A DNA stretch of 64,000 nucleotides, from NCBI RefSeq assembly GCF_000014565.1, contig NC_008268.1, positions 3,038,001-3,102,000 on the forward strand, in the 5' to 3' direction. Source of the DNA: Rhodococcus jostii RHA1 (GTDB lineage Bacteria > Actinomycetota > Actinomycetes > Mycobacteriales > Mycobacteriaceae). A program made the translations under genes and the position numbers. The stretch's first letter is position 1, and each line of letters opens with the position of its first letter. This document shows positions 34,416-43,055 of this stretch, one piece after another. Below the pieces are notes generated by a model. It had not been told where the DNA came from, made no database searches, and saw nothing but the letters and a program-made list of their open reading frames with translations.

Positions 34416-34900
34416 GAGAGAAATGTACGACAAAGTCTGCACTGTGGTCAAGCTCACGTCAGAAATCAATGGTCGATTTCGGAACAAAGCGCAGGTGAAG
34501 AGCAGCCGGTGGCAGAACCTTGCCATCTCAACAGGTGCTGGTGTCGATCTTTGTATGATGATTGAGGTCCACAGAGCGCCGCAGAATACGGTGAAGAAAA
34601 GATGCCCATCACGACGCCTCTTCGGGCTCCACCTCACGGACGCCGACAAGCGCCATGTCGACGCATCGGTGCGCCGGTCGCCATCGACGAGGGAGCGAAC
34701 ACGGCCTCGGCGATGCAGCCGCAGAAGTGGCTGAACTGAGTACGAACCGGACAGAACGGGTTCACACGATTACCCAGCCGCGCAGACCCTGCCGCTCGCC
34801 GCGCCAGCGGTGCCCTTGTGTCTACGACCTCACCGCTGCTGGGCGATATCGCCGGCAAGAATGGGGGTCCTGTGGTGGTGGGAGGCCGGCCACCTGCAGA

Positions 34901-35077
34901 AATGGCTATGAAGCACCGGGTTTGGACGACATCGGGGCGGCAGCAGCGGCATACTGCCCCAATCTGTACAGCTACTTCCCGAGGTAGGCGGATCTGCTGG
35001 AGGCGACACTCGAACGTGGCACCAGCGCTCTGTGGTTCCTGCTGCACGCCGTGTTGCGGGAGAACGACGACCCGCGA
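34901..35077 (+). pseudogene. TetR-family regulator remnant
   Basis: One frame reads NGYEAPGLDDIGAAAAAYC then PNLYSYFPR, a TAG at 34985-34987, and ADLLEATLERGTSALWFLLH followed by AVLRENDDPR. This is the helix-turn-helix of a TetR protein, with the TAG standing where family members carry Lys (YFPSKADLLEA), so AAG to TAG would explain it. The N-terminal helix and the ligand-binding domain are missing. The rest of 34416-35157 contains no other recognisable gene. Confidence 0.65.
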
Positions 35078-35157
35078 CCGAACCTCCCGGCACCGGATGT
35101 CGATGGACGGAATCGAAGCCGTTGCACACCCTCAGGTGATCGAACGAAGATGGGACT

Positions 35158-35616
35158 GTGATCATCGAACGCAGTTCCGTCGTCGGCGCACCGATTGGAC
35201 AGGTGTGGGCGAGGGTCGTCGACCCGGAGGGGATCAACGACGAAATGCGTCCGTGGATGACGATGAGCATCCCGCGGGGCCGGGAGTCGATCACCATCGA
35301 CTCGGTCCCGGTCGGCGAACCGCTCGGTCGGGCGTGGCTGCGGCTGTTCGGGCTGGTCCCGTTCGACTACGACGATCTGACCATCGCCGAGCTCGAACCG
35401 TACCGGCGGTTCCACGAGAAGTCGACGATGCTGAGCATGCGCCGGTGGGAGCACGAACGGACGCTGCGGCCTTTCGATGACGGGAGCACCGGCGTCCACG
35501 ACCGGATCACGTTCGAGCCGAGGCTGCCGCTGATGCCGCTGACGCCGGTGCTCGCCCGCGTCCTGGGCGCGTTCTTCGCCCACCGGCATCGCCGTCTGGT
35601 GCGGCATTTCGACTGA
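35158..35616 (+). CDS. SRPBCC-like (START/Bet v 1 fold) small protein
   Basis: 152 residues from GTG 35158. The start IERSSVVGAPIGQVWARVVDPEGINDEMRPWMTM follows the SRPBCC pattern, in which a first beta-strand is followed by an APxxxVWxxVxDP-like helix; only this resemblance supports the fold. The end (LPLMPLTPVLARVLGAFFAH, then RHRRLVRHFD) matches the long C-terminal helix. Proteins of this fold bind hydrophobic ligands or act in polyketide, steroid or stress responses. The tetR remnant directly upstream may have been its regulator. Function is unassigned. Confidence 0.6.
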   Translation: MIIERSSVVGAPIGQVWARVVDPEGINDEMRPWMTMSIPRGRESITIDSVPVGEPLGRAWLRLFGLVPFDYDDLTIAELEPYRRFHEKSTMLSMRRWEHERTLRPFDDGSTGVHDRITFEPRLPLMPLTPVLARVLGAFFAHRHRRLVRHFD

Positions 35617-35622
35617 CGGGCT

Positions 35623-35673
35623 CGCCCAATGTCACACCGGTGCAGTCGGACTGAACCAGTGTGACATTGGGCG
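35623..35673. terminator. 51-base near-perfect palindrome, bidirectional terminator
   Basis: CGCCCAATGTCACAC (35623-35637) is the exact complement of 35659-35673. The inner bases continue to pair (GGT, then CAGT/ACTG) around a three-base loop. It lies between convergent stops at 35616 and 35685. Confidence 0.8.
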
Positions 35674-35684
35674 CGGCAAACGAG

Positions 35685-36437
35685 TCAGTGCGCCGTGTAC
35701 CCACCGTCGACGACGAGTTCGGTGCCGGTGGTGAAGCCGGACTCGTCCGAGGCGAGGTAGAGCACCCCGTACGCGATCTCGTCGGGCTCCCCCTGCCGCG
35801 GGAGGGGGTTGCCCGAGACGAGTTGACGGTAGTACTCCTCCGATCCGATCGCGCTGCCCTCGGCCGACCGCCGGCTCATCGCCGTCCGCATCGACCCGGG
35901 GTGGATCGAGTTGACGCGAATGCCGTGCGGCCCGTACGTGACGGCGTCGGCCTTGCTGAGCAGCCGCACGGCACCTTTCGACGCGTGGTACAGCGGGACG
36001 TTGGAGCCTCCGGTCAACCCGTGGATCGACGAGAAGTTCACAATGCTGCCCTTCTTCCGGCCAATCATGTGGGGCACCACGTGCTTGGTGGTCAACCAGA
36101 CACCTTTGACGTTGACGTCGAAGATCTGGTCGAACTCGGCGACCGACGCCTCGTGCGACGGCGCGGGCCGCCCGATGATGCCGGCGCAGTTGACCAGGAT
36201 GTCGGGAACACCCACCGTCTCCACCACCGCTGCGACGGTCTCGGCGACGCCGGCCTCGTCGGTAACGTCGACGGCGAACGACGTGATCGCCGTCGAATCC
36301 CACGGCGCATCCGGCACTTTGAGGTCGAGGGCCGCGACCAGGGCGCCCTCTCGTGCGAGCATCCGCGCGGTCGCGCCGCCCAGGTCGCCGTTCGCCCCGG
36401 TGACGACGGCGACCTTCCCTGCGACTCGACCCGTCAT
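35685..36437 (-). CDS. Short-chain dehydrogenase/reductase
   Basis: 250 residues of classical SDR type: cofactor motif VTGANGDLGGATA, LDLKVPD with Asp after beta-2 (NAD+ preference), VNCAGIIG, FSSIHG with catalytic Ser, YHASKGA with Tyr and Lys, and a TELVVDGGYTAH end. Its ATG overlaps the YCII stop (ATGA at 36434-36437), so it is co-translated with the YCII and flavin-dehydrogenase genes. Members in such neighbourhoods often oxidise alcohol or steroid-like intermediates. The substrate cannot be read here. Confidence 0.85.
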   Translation of the reverse strand: MTGRVAGKVAVVTGANGDLGGATARMLAREGALVAALDLKVPDAPWDSTAITSFAVDVTDEAGVAETVAAVVETVGVPDILVNCAGIIGRPAPSHEASVAEFDQIFDVNVKGVWLTTKHVVPHMIGRKKGSIVNFSSIHGLTGGSNVPLYHASKGAVRLLSKADAVTYGPHGIRVNSIHPGSMRTAMSRRSAEGSAIGSEEYYRQLVSGNPLPRQGEPDEIAYGVLYLASDESGFTTGTELVVDGGYTAH

Positions 36438-36742
36438 GACCTACCTCCCACTGCTGCGACGGCCCACGGGCCGATCATCGGAATCCATTCGGTGATGTCG
36501 TACGACGCGACGAACCCGTGCGTCCGGAACGGGTCGGCGTCGACGACGTCGACGACGTCCTGCTTGCCTGCGGCCTCGTAGATCATCGCCGCGCCGGGTT
36601 CTTCTCCGGCCGCGAACGGTCCGGACCCGAGGATCAGCCCGCGGTCGGCGGCGGCCTGCAGGTGGCTTTTGTGTTCGGGACGGTGCTCGTCCCGGCCGGC
36701 CGTGTCGCCGGTGTAGGTGTAGCGGACGAGGAAGAACGGCAT
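36434..36742 (-). CDS. YCII-domain protein
   Basis: 102 residues from ATG 36742. The sequence MPFFLVRYTYTGDTAGRDEH shows the conserved early Asp-His dyad region; LQAAADRGLILGSGPF and the DVVDADPFRTHGFVASYDIT segment are family-typical, with DPF being the conserved motif. YCII proteins have a ferredoxin-like fold and are often dehydrochlorinase-like or muconolactone-isomerase-like accessory enzymes. It lies one base after the flavin-dehydrogenase stop and overlaps the SDR start, so all three form one operon. Confidence 0.85.
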   Translation of the reverse strand: MPFFLVRYTYTGDTAGRDEHRPEHKSHLQAAADRGLILGSGPFAAGEEPGAAMIYEAAGKQDVVDVVDADPFRTHGFVASYDITEWIPMIGPWAVAAVGGRS

Positions 36743-36743
36743 G

Positions 36744-38476
36744 TCAGACCTCTTCCAGAACGGTCGGCGCGACGGATTCGCTCCGCAGCGACGCGAGGAT
36801 CTCGGCGTCCCGGCCGATGGTGTATCCGAAGACGAGGGCGGGCCCGATGTTGGCGCCGTAGCCCGGGTAGCCGCCGCCGAAGATGCTGACGGCCGCGGAA
36901 CCGGCGGCGAAGAGTCCGGGGATCGGCTGGTTGTCGTCGTCGAGGACCTGGCTGTGCCGGTCGACGGCCAGACCCGAGTAGGCGCCGAGGTCGCCCATCT
37001 CGATCTCGCGGCGTAGTACGGCCCCTTGTCGAGCGGCTCGAGGTTCGGGTTGGGCTGGTGCTCCATGTCGCCCTTGAAGTGGTGGAACCAGTTGGATCCG
37101 CGATTGAACTTCGGGTCCTCCCCCTTGGCGGCGCCCGCGTTGAACTCGGCGAGGGTCTTCTTCAACCCGGCGACGTCGACACCGATCTCGAGGGCGAGTT
37201 CCTCGACCGTGCCGGCCTTGTGGAGGAATCCGGTCTTCTTGAAATAGCCCTGTGGGATCGGCCACGGCTTGGCGTAACCGATCCCGTACTTGTTCATGGC
37301 TTTCGAGTCGGCGATGATGTAGCCGAACGTCTCGTTCTGGCCGACGTTGTCCTGAATCATCGCCATGCCGAAGTCGTGGTAGGAACTCGACTCGTTGGCG
37401 AAACGTTCGCCCTTGCGGTTCACGGCGATCAGACCGGGGAGCCCGAATGCCCGCAGGTGCGGGAAGATCCGCTGCTGCCCGCGCAGACCGGTGAACACCG
37501 TCACCGGGGCCCACGCGGCCGGCTCGTGGACGTCGGTGTCGACGTGCCCGCCGAGCGGCGCGGCCAGACGCACATTGTCGCCGTCGTGCCCGACCGTGGG
37601 AGTGAAGTGGTTGTCCCCGTGCGGATCATGACCCCAGTACTCGGCTCGCAGCGCCGGATCCGACGAGTAGCCGCCGGCTGCGATGACAACGCCGAGCCGC
37701 GCCTCGACCGTTCCCGCGTGCACTCCCCCGAGCACCGCCCCGGTGACGACCCCGTTCTCCGACTGCAGAATCTTCGTCACCGGCGTCTCGGTCCACATCC
37801 GGATGCCGAGCTTCGCGGCGGACGACACCATCCGCACCATCAGCGAATTGCCGTTGGTCCGGTCGAACGATCGGCGGCAGAGCACCGTCTCGGCCCACGT
37901 CTTGAGGAGCTTCTTCGACACGTAGGCAAACGATTTCCACGACTGGTTGGCGTGGAGGAACTGGGCGATGTCGGGTCCGACCTCCGGCATGTAACCGAAC
38001 ACGGTGTAGGTGTCGAGGTAGGGGCGCAACCGCAACCGGTTCTCGCCGAGCGTGCGCGCGTCGACCACCTTGCCCGAGATCGCGCGTCCCGACGGTTTCG
38101 CGCCCGGCGCGTCCATCTGGTAGTCCGGAGCCATTTCCGGATAGACGAATTCGACGTCGGTGTCGCGTTCGAGCCAGTCGATGGCCTCGGGCACCTCGTC
38201 GAGGAACGTGTCGACCATCTCGGCCTTGTAGCAGTCCTTGGCGAGGGCGCGGATGTAGGTTTCGATCTCCTGACGGGTGTCACCCTGCGCGACGCCCTGC
38301 TTGTTGCCGGGCACCCACGCCCAGCCGCCCGAGATCGCGGTGGTGCCGCCGAGCCACTGCGACTTCTCGGCGACGATGACGCTGTGCCCTTCGCTCGCCG
38401 CCTTGAGTGCGGCGGCCATGCCTGCGGCCCCGGATCCGATGACCAACAGGTCGCATTTGACGGTTTTCGAGCTCAT
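36744..38476 (-). pseudogene. FAD-binding dehydrogenase (3-ketosteroid-delta1-dehydrogenase/fumarate-reductase type), frameshifted
   Basis: From ATG 38476 (GGAAGG upstream) the protein begins CDLLVIGSGAAGMAAALKAA, then EKSQWLGGTTAISGGWAWVP, the typical FAD_binding_2 start. Around residue 488 the frame breaks: after GPYYAA the correct family ending EMGDLGAYSGLAVDRHSQVL, PGLFAAGSAAVSIFGGGYPG and GANIGPALVFGYTIGRDAEI appears only in the neighbouring frame. One base is missing near 37,007 (plus strand CTCGCGGCG where CTCCGCGGCG would restore the frame). As written, translation would read through garbled sequence into the YCII gene. It may be a sequencing error in a GC-rich run or a true mutation. 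The repaired protein would have about 577 residues. Confidence 0.8.
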
Positions 38477-38648
38477 ACGTGGACCTTCCCTGGAGAGTCG
38501 GCACTCGATCAGGCGTCGGCGAAAGGGCTGGTGTGCAGTGCCTTTCGGCTCGCGATGCGCGATCGGTGGCGGTGTGTTCGCGACAACCACTCTGACCGAC
38601 CCGAGACCCGAGTCACAGCGCGACTCCAATGGATGGAAAGAGTTTCTG

Positions 38649-39410
38649 TCAGTGCCGCGATCCGCGCGTCATCGCCCGGGTAATGCCGCGCGACGCCGTC
38701 GTCAGCGCCGCGACCACCGACTGCGGGTTGGCCTGATCGTGCGGAATGACGACGGACAAGGCGGCGATCACCCGGCCGCCGTCGGTGTCCCGCACGGGCA
38801 CGGCGACTCCCGTGGCACCCGGGGTGATGAGACCGGCGGCCACCGCGAAATGCTGGTGCCGCACCTCGGCGAGGAGACGTCGCATCTGGTCGGGATCGGT
38901 GACGGTGGCGTCGGTGTAGCGCTCGAGCGGCTGCGACAGCAGTTCGTCCTGCACGTCGCGGGACGCGTTGGCCATCAGGACCAGACCGGACGAGCAGGCG
39001 TGCACCGGAAGACGTCCGGCGATCTTGGTGACGTTGACGACGGACCCGCGGGTGGAGAGCCGTTCGACGAACAGCACCTCGTTGCCGTCGAGGATGCCCA
39101 GCTGGGTGTGCTGCTTGATCGCGGCGTTCACGTCCTCCATGAACGGCATCGCGGCTTCACGCAGGCTCAGGGTGTGCGAGCCGCGGGAGCCCAGTTCCCA
39201 CATCCGCACGCCGATGCTGATGCGGGTGTCGTTGCGTTCGAGGAGGCGGTACTTCACGAGTTCCCCGACGATGCGGTGCGCCGTCGCGACGGGGAGGTCG
39301 GATCGACGCGCGATGTCGGACACCGACAGGGACGGTGTGTCCGCGTCGAAGGAGGACAGAACCCTCACGACGCGGGCAGTGACCGATTCTCCTGTCGGTG
39401 TCCGTGACAT
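38649..39410 (-). CDS. IclR-family transcriptional regulator
   Basis: 253 residues. The N-terminal winged helix (about 8-70) reads VTARVVRVLSSFDADTPSLS, DIARRSDLPVATAHRIVGEL and YRLLERND; the C-terminal GAF-like effector domain includes VNAAIKQHTQLGILDGNEVL, GRLPVHACSSGLVLMA and the late AALSVVIPHD. IclR proteins sense small aromatic or aliphatic acids. It lies upstream of the flavin-dehydrogenase operon and downstream of the MHS-type transporter gene, all on the minus strand, and probably regulates them. Confidence 0.9.
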   Translation of the reverse strand: MSRTPTGESVTARVVRVLSSFDADTPSLSVSDIARRSDLPVATAHRIVGELVKYRLLERNDTRISIGVRMWELGSRGSHTLSLREAAMPFMEDVNAAIKQHTQLGILDGNEVLFVERLSTRGSVVNVTKIAGRLPVHACSSGLVLMANASRDVQDELLSQPLERYTDATVTDPDQMRRLLAEVRHQHFAVAAGLITPGATGVAVPVRDTDGGRVIAALSVVIPHDQANPQSVVAALTTASRGITRAMTRGSRH

Positions 39411-39428
39411 CGCCCTATTGTCCTCCGG

Positions 39429-40781
39429 CTACTCCCGCGGGGGCGACGGACGCCCGAGGTCGGCCAGCGGCACCCGGTACGTCTCGCGGGCGGTGAAGGC
39501 GGCGACGGACGAGACCAGCATGCAGAGGGCAGTGAACACCGCGACGGGGACCCACGCGTTCACCCCGGTACCGAGCAGCGCCCAGCCGATCGCCGGGGCG
39601 AATCCGGCGATGAGGAAGCCGATCTGCGTGCCGACCGCGAAACCGGAGTAGCGCACCGGCGCCGCGAACATTTCGGTGAAGAAGCTGGGCCACAGGCCGT
39701 TCACCATCGAGTAGAACAGGGTCATCGTGAGCAGAGCGGCGAGGAAGATCAGTGGAATGGAGCCGACGGAGATGGCCCAGAAGTACCCGAAGATCGTCAC
39801 GGCGCACCCGAGGGCACCGGTGATCCAGACGGGGCGACGTCCGACGCGGTCCGACAGCTTGGCGAGCAGCGGGATCGCGACGATGGACCCTGCGATCGAC
39901 ACCGACGACGCCCACAGCATCGTGGTGCGGTCGATGCCGACGTCGGGTCCGGTGGCGTAGGCGAGCCCGAAGACCGTGAACACCGTCTGCCCGACCGCGA
40001 ACAGCGAGCACAGCGCGATCCGCAGGACGTCCCGCCACTGGGTGGTCACGACGGTGACGACGGGCAGCTTCTGCACTTCCGCGTGCTCGCGTGACTCCTC
40101 GAACACCGGGGTCTCGTCGAGCTTGGTGCGCACGAAGTAGGCCACCACGAGCATCACCGCGCTGCACCAGAACGGAATTCGCCAACCCCAGCTGTCGAGT
40201 TGATCCTTCGGCAGCGCGGCCACGGGGATGAAGACGAGGGTCGCGAGGACCATCCCGGCGGCATATCCGGTCATCGTGAAACTGGTGAAGAACGCCCGTC
40301 GCCCCTCGGGTGAGTGCTCGAGCGTGAGGGTGCTGGCGCCGGCGGCCTCACCGCCCGCGGAGAATCCCTGTGCGAGGCGGCACAGCACGAGGAGTATCGG
40401 GGCGGCGATGCCGATCTGCTCGTACGTGGGCAGGAACCCGATCGCGAGACTGGACAGACCCATGATGAGCAGCGTCAGCAGCAGAATCTTCTTGCGGCCC
40501 AGCTTGTCTCCGAAATGTCCCAGCACGATTCCGCCGACGGGCCGGGCCACGTAGCCCACCCCGAACGTCGCGAGCGCGGCGACCGTCCCGATCGCGTCGT
40601 TGCCCGCCGGGAAGAACGTGTGCCCGAAGACCAGGGCGGCGGCGGATCCGTAGATGAAGAAGTCGTAGTACTCGAGTGCACTGCCGAGGAACGACGCGAG
40701 TGCCGCCTTCTTCGGCGTCTTCGCGACCTCGGTGGGTGTCGCGGTCGTCGGGCTGTCGTGCGTGACGGCGGATACGTTCAT
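39429..40781 (-). CDS. MFS transporter, metabolite:H+ symporter (MHS) family
   Basis: 450 residues from ATG 40781; the longer frame lacks character. Twelve helices and MHS features are present: ASFLGSALEYYDFFIYGSAA before helix 1, ARPVGGIVLGHFGDKLGRKK in loop 2-3, RLAQGFSAGGEAAGASTLTL and KLSDRVGRRPVWI in loop 8-9. MHS members such as KgtP, ShiA and ProP import organic acids or osmolytes with protons. It sits next to the IclR regulator and the flavin-dehydrogenase operon and likely brings in their acidic substrate. Confidence 0.9.
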   Translation of the reverse strand: MNVSAVTHDSPTTATPTEVAKTPKKAALASFLGSALEYYDFFIYGSAAALVFGHTFFPAGNDAIGTVAALATFGVGYVARPVGGIVLGHFGDKLGRKKILLLTLLIMGLSSLAIGFLPTYEQIGIAAPILLVLCRLAQGFSAGGEAAGASTLTLEHSPEGRRAFFTSFTMTGYAAGMVLATLVFIPVAALPKDQLDSWGWRIPFWCSAVMLVVAYFVRTKLDETPVFEESREHAEVQKLPVVTVVTTQWRDVLRIALCSLFAVGQTVFTVFGLAYATGPDVGIDRTTMLWASSVSIAGSIVAIPLLAKLSDRVGRRPVWITGALGCAVTIFGYFWAISVGSIPLIFLAALLTMTLFYSMVNGLWPSFFTEMFAAPVRYSGFAVGTQIGFLIAGFAPAIGWALLGTGVNAWVPVAVFTALCMLVSSVAAFTARETYRVPLADLGRPSPPRE

Positions 40782-40927
40782 CGACTCTCCTGCGATCGGG
40801 CCTGGCGTTGTGTGACACAACGTGCCAACAGGCCCACGCGTGCGCAACGTCACATCCATCCATTGGAAAGCCGGCCTCACGCCCCGGACGAACGGGACGA
40901 ACGAGCGTCCCGTTCGTTCGACAACTG

Positions 40928-42205
40928 CTACTGGTGCGCCGGGGACAACTCCCAGCCGGTGCTCATGTCGCGGGCCAGGTCGGGCACCCGCCGCAGCACC
41001 CGCTGGCTCTCGACGAAGTCGCGGAACGGGATGGCCAGCAGGGCCCGCAACTCTCCCGGACGACCCTCGGCGAGCCGCTGGTAGGACGACGCGATGTCAC
41101 TGACGATGTACTGCCAGCGCGGTTCGCGATCGGCCCAGTTGAAACCCGGCAGGGGCGTGCGGAGGCGATAGGCCGAGCCGTTCACGTCGCCGTCGACCGA
41201 CATCGGCGCAACCTGTCCCGGTGCGCGCGAGCCGGGAACCGACGGTTGCGCCGCGAGGGTCGTGGCGTAGGTGAGCGCGCGGCCGACGCCGTCGCGGGCT
41301 GCCGCGGTGACGTCCCACTGATCGGCGATGATCTGATTCTGCTCGCGCGACGCCATCCGGAACAACGCGTCCGCGTAACCCACCGGAGTGCCGGAGAAGA
41401 TTCCGTTCCACGCAATCTCGGCGTTCTCGTCGAGCAGTCCGGCATCGGCCATCTCCTCGACAGCGGCCCGGCCCTCGTTCAGGTACGCCTCGTGCATGGG
41501 CACCATGTCGAAGTAGATGTGCTTCTGCATCATCAGCAGGCGCTTCTGGTACCAGTCCATGTCGTCGGCGGTCATCGCCGGTCCGACGCCGGCGAGCGTT
41601 CTCGGGTCCGCAGGCAGGAGCGTCATCGCCTCGCCGGGTAACCCACGGACCGTGGACGCGACGGCGTTGCCGAGGGCGTGGACGGCGTCGACTCCGAGCA
41701 CGGTGCGGCCGAGGTCGAGGTCCCAGAAGCCGGCGGCGAACGATCCTCCCGCCAGCCCGGCCATGCCTGACCAGTAGAGCTCGGTGCGCTGGAGTTGGTA
41801 CCGGCCGTAGTTCTCGTAGACCCGGTCGACCACCGCGGCGTTGGCGATCAGCCCGGCGTTCGGATCCCACGCGGCCAGGTCGATGCCGGACGCCTCGGAT
41901 CCACGAGCGAGCCAATACTGTTGCAGAAGAGCGGAATACCGCGTGGGAGCTATGCCGTCGGAGCGGGCGGCCGACAGCGCGGCGCCGAGAACGGCGGAAT
42001 CGATGGGCAGCCGGGGGTCGAGTCCGCCGATCGACTCCGCCGCCGCGTTCGCCGGCGTGATGTCGAGCAGCCGCTCGTAACCGGTGGCGTGCGCGACGAT
42101 CGGCGGCGGCGCCGCGAGCGCGACCACCCCGAGCAGCGTGACGAGCACCGCGCGGATCGTCGTGGTGCGGACCCACGGCGATTGGCAGTGCACAGCACCG
42201 GGCAT
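40928..42205 (-). CDS. Secreted protein of unknown function
   Basis: About 425 residues from ATG 42205; the GTG giving VRTTTIRAVLV is an alternative. An N-terminal signal peptide, IRAVLVTLLGVVALAAPPP followed by IVAHA, suggests export with cleavage after AHA. The mature part is Ala-rich, helical and without a domain I recognise; WDPNAGLIANAAVVDRVYEN and LLMMQKHIYFDMVPMHEAYL are distinctive stretches. No membrane anchor or lipobox follows. Neighbours (MHS transporter downstream, TetR upstream) do not reveal a role. Confidence 0.7.
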   Translation of the reverse strand: MPGAVHCQSPWVRTTTIRAVLVTLLGVVALAAPPPIVAHATGYERLLDITPANAAAESIGGLDPRLPIDSAVLGAALSAARSDGIAPTRYSALLQQYWLARGSEASGIDLAAWDPNAGLIANAAVVDRVYENYGRYQLQRTELYWSGMAGLAGGSFAAGFWDLDLGRTVLGVDAVHALGNAVASTVRGLPGEAMTLLPADPRTLAGVGPAMTADDMDWYQKRLLMMQKHIYFDMVPMHEAYLNEGRAAVEEMADAGLLDENAEIAWNGIFSGTPVGYADALFRMASREQNQIIADQWDVTAAARDGVGRALTYATTLAAQPSVPGSRAPGQVAPMSVDGDVNGSAYRLRTPLPGFNWADREPRWQYIVSDIASSYQRLAEGRPGELRALLAIPFRDFVESQRVLRRVPDLARDMSTGWELSPAHQ

Positions 42206-42289
42206 GTCAGGTATTTCACAACATATATGTGATGCCGTCAGGGGTTTGCCCGAATTGCCGTCGGCGCAATGCATCCCAGGTCAGCGCAC

Positions 42290-42329
42290 GTGAGTGACAA
42301 AGCGTGCCCCCGGACGCTGTGCCACTCAC
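42290..42329 (-). terminator. Hairpin overlapping the tetR stop codon
   Basis: GTGAGTGACAAAGCGT (42290-42305) pairs with 42314-42329 (complement GTGAGTGGCACAGCGT), two mismatches in 16. The TGA stop of the TetR gene lies inside the stem. It belongs to the GTGAGT-core group also seen at 45470, 50387 and 53644. Confidence 0.7.
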
Positions 42330-42979
42330 ATGGGCTGGGGACCGAGCTGGCCCAGGACGGCCGAGAGGATGGTGTGCGCGCTGCCGATGACGGACTCGAT
42401 CGGCTGCGGGTTCTCCGACAGCACCCATTGCTGGGCGATCATCAGCACGGCTCCGACCAGGCCGGTCGCGAGGGTGCGCAGGTGGAAGTCGGGGAATGCG
42501 GTCCGGTCGACTGCCGGACCGATGACGACGAGAACTGCATCCACGAACGACCGGGTGACGCGGCGGTAGGCGTTGTCGACCTCCGGCCCGACACCGAGGA
42601 CTTCCTGGAATGCGATCCGCGGGATCCGCGGGTCGTCGGCGACGGATCGGAAGAACGCGGTCAGCGCACCGCGCACCCGCGCGTCGAGATCGGCGCCGCC
42701 GTCCCTCGCGCCGCGCAGGACGCTGTCGCGCAGGCGGTCGGTCACGCTCGCGTACGCGGCCAACAGCAGGGCCTCGCTGTCGTCGAAGGACTCGTAGAAG
42801 TAGCGCTTGGTGAGCCCGGCCGTCGAGCAGATCTTTTCCACCGTCGCGGAGCGGTATCCGCTGGTCCCGAACACTTCGACGGCCGCGTCGACGAGGCGCA
42901 CGCGACGCTCTTCCTGACGCTGACGGGGACCCGCACCGCGGTACGTGCGGCCCGTTTCGTCGAGGTTGGGCGAACTCAC
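42326..42979 (-). CDS. TetR-family transcriptional regulator
   Basis: 217 residues. The helix-turn-helix is at about 27-75: RLVDAAVEVFGTSGYRSATV, EKICSTAGLTKRYFYESFDD. The C-terminal ligand domain is typical of larger TetR proteins. It is divergent from the SDR/monooxygenase pair starting at 43056, with the palindrome CACCGAACGGTG between them, so it is the likely repressor of these genes, similar in layout to EthR/EthA (analogy only). The stop codon is embedded in a terminator hairpin. Confidence 0.9.
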   Translation of the reverse strand: MSSPNLDETGRTYRGAGPRQRQEERRVRLVDAAVEVFGTSGYRSATVEKICSTAGLTKRYFYESFDDSEALLLAAYASVTDRLRDSVLRGARDGGADLDARVRGALTAFFRSVADDPRIPRIAFQEVLGVGPEVDNAYRRVTRSFVDAVLVVIGPAVDRTAFPDFHLRTLATGLVGAVLMIAQQWVLSENPQPIESVIGSAHTILSAVLGQLGPQPM

Positions 42980-43019
42980 GCCCCCATATTGACACCGCGC
43001 AGTTCCAGTTACAAACTGA

Positions 43020-43031
43020 CACCGAACGGTG
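43020..43031. promoter_or_regulatory. Palindrome in tetR/SDR divergent promoter
   Basis: CACCGAACGGTG: perfect 5-base arms around two bases, 25 bases upstream of the SDR start. A second GACACC element lies at 42991-42996. Candidate TetR operator. Confidence 0.45.
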
Positions 43032-43055
43032 CCAGATCACACGCCAGGAGATCCC

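Noticed and set aside
36434..38629. A natural dehydrogenase-YCII fusion protein
   Set aside because: The linking segment is Ser/Pro/Thr-rich nonsense, while the neighbouring frame carries the conserved dehydrogenase C-terminus, so a frameshift explains it better.
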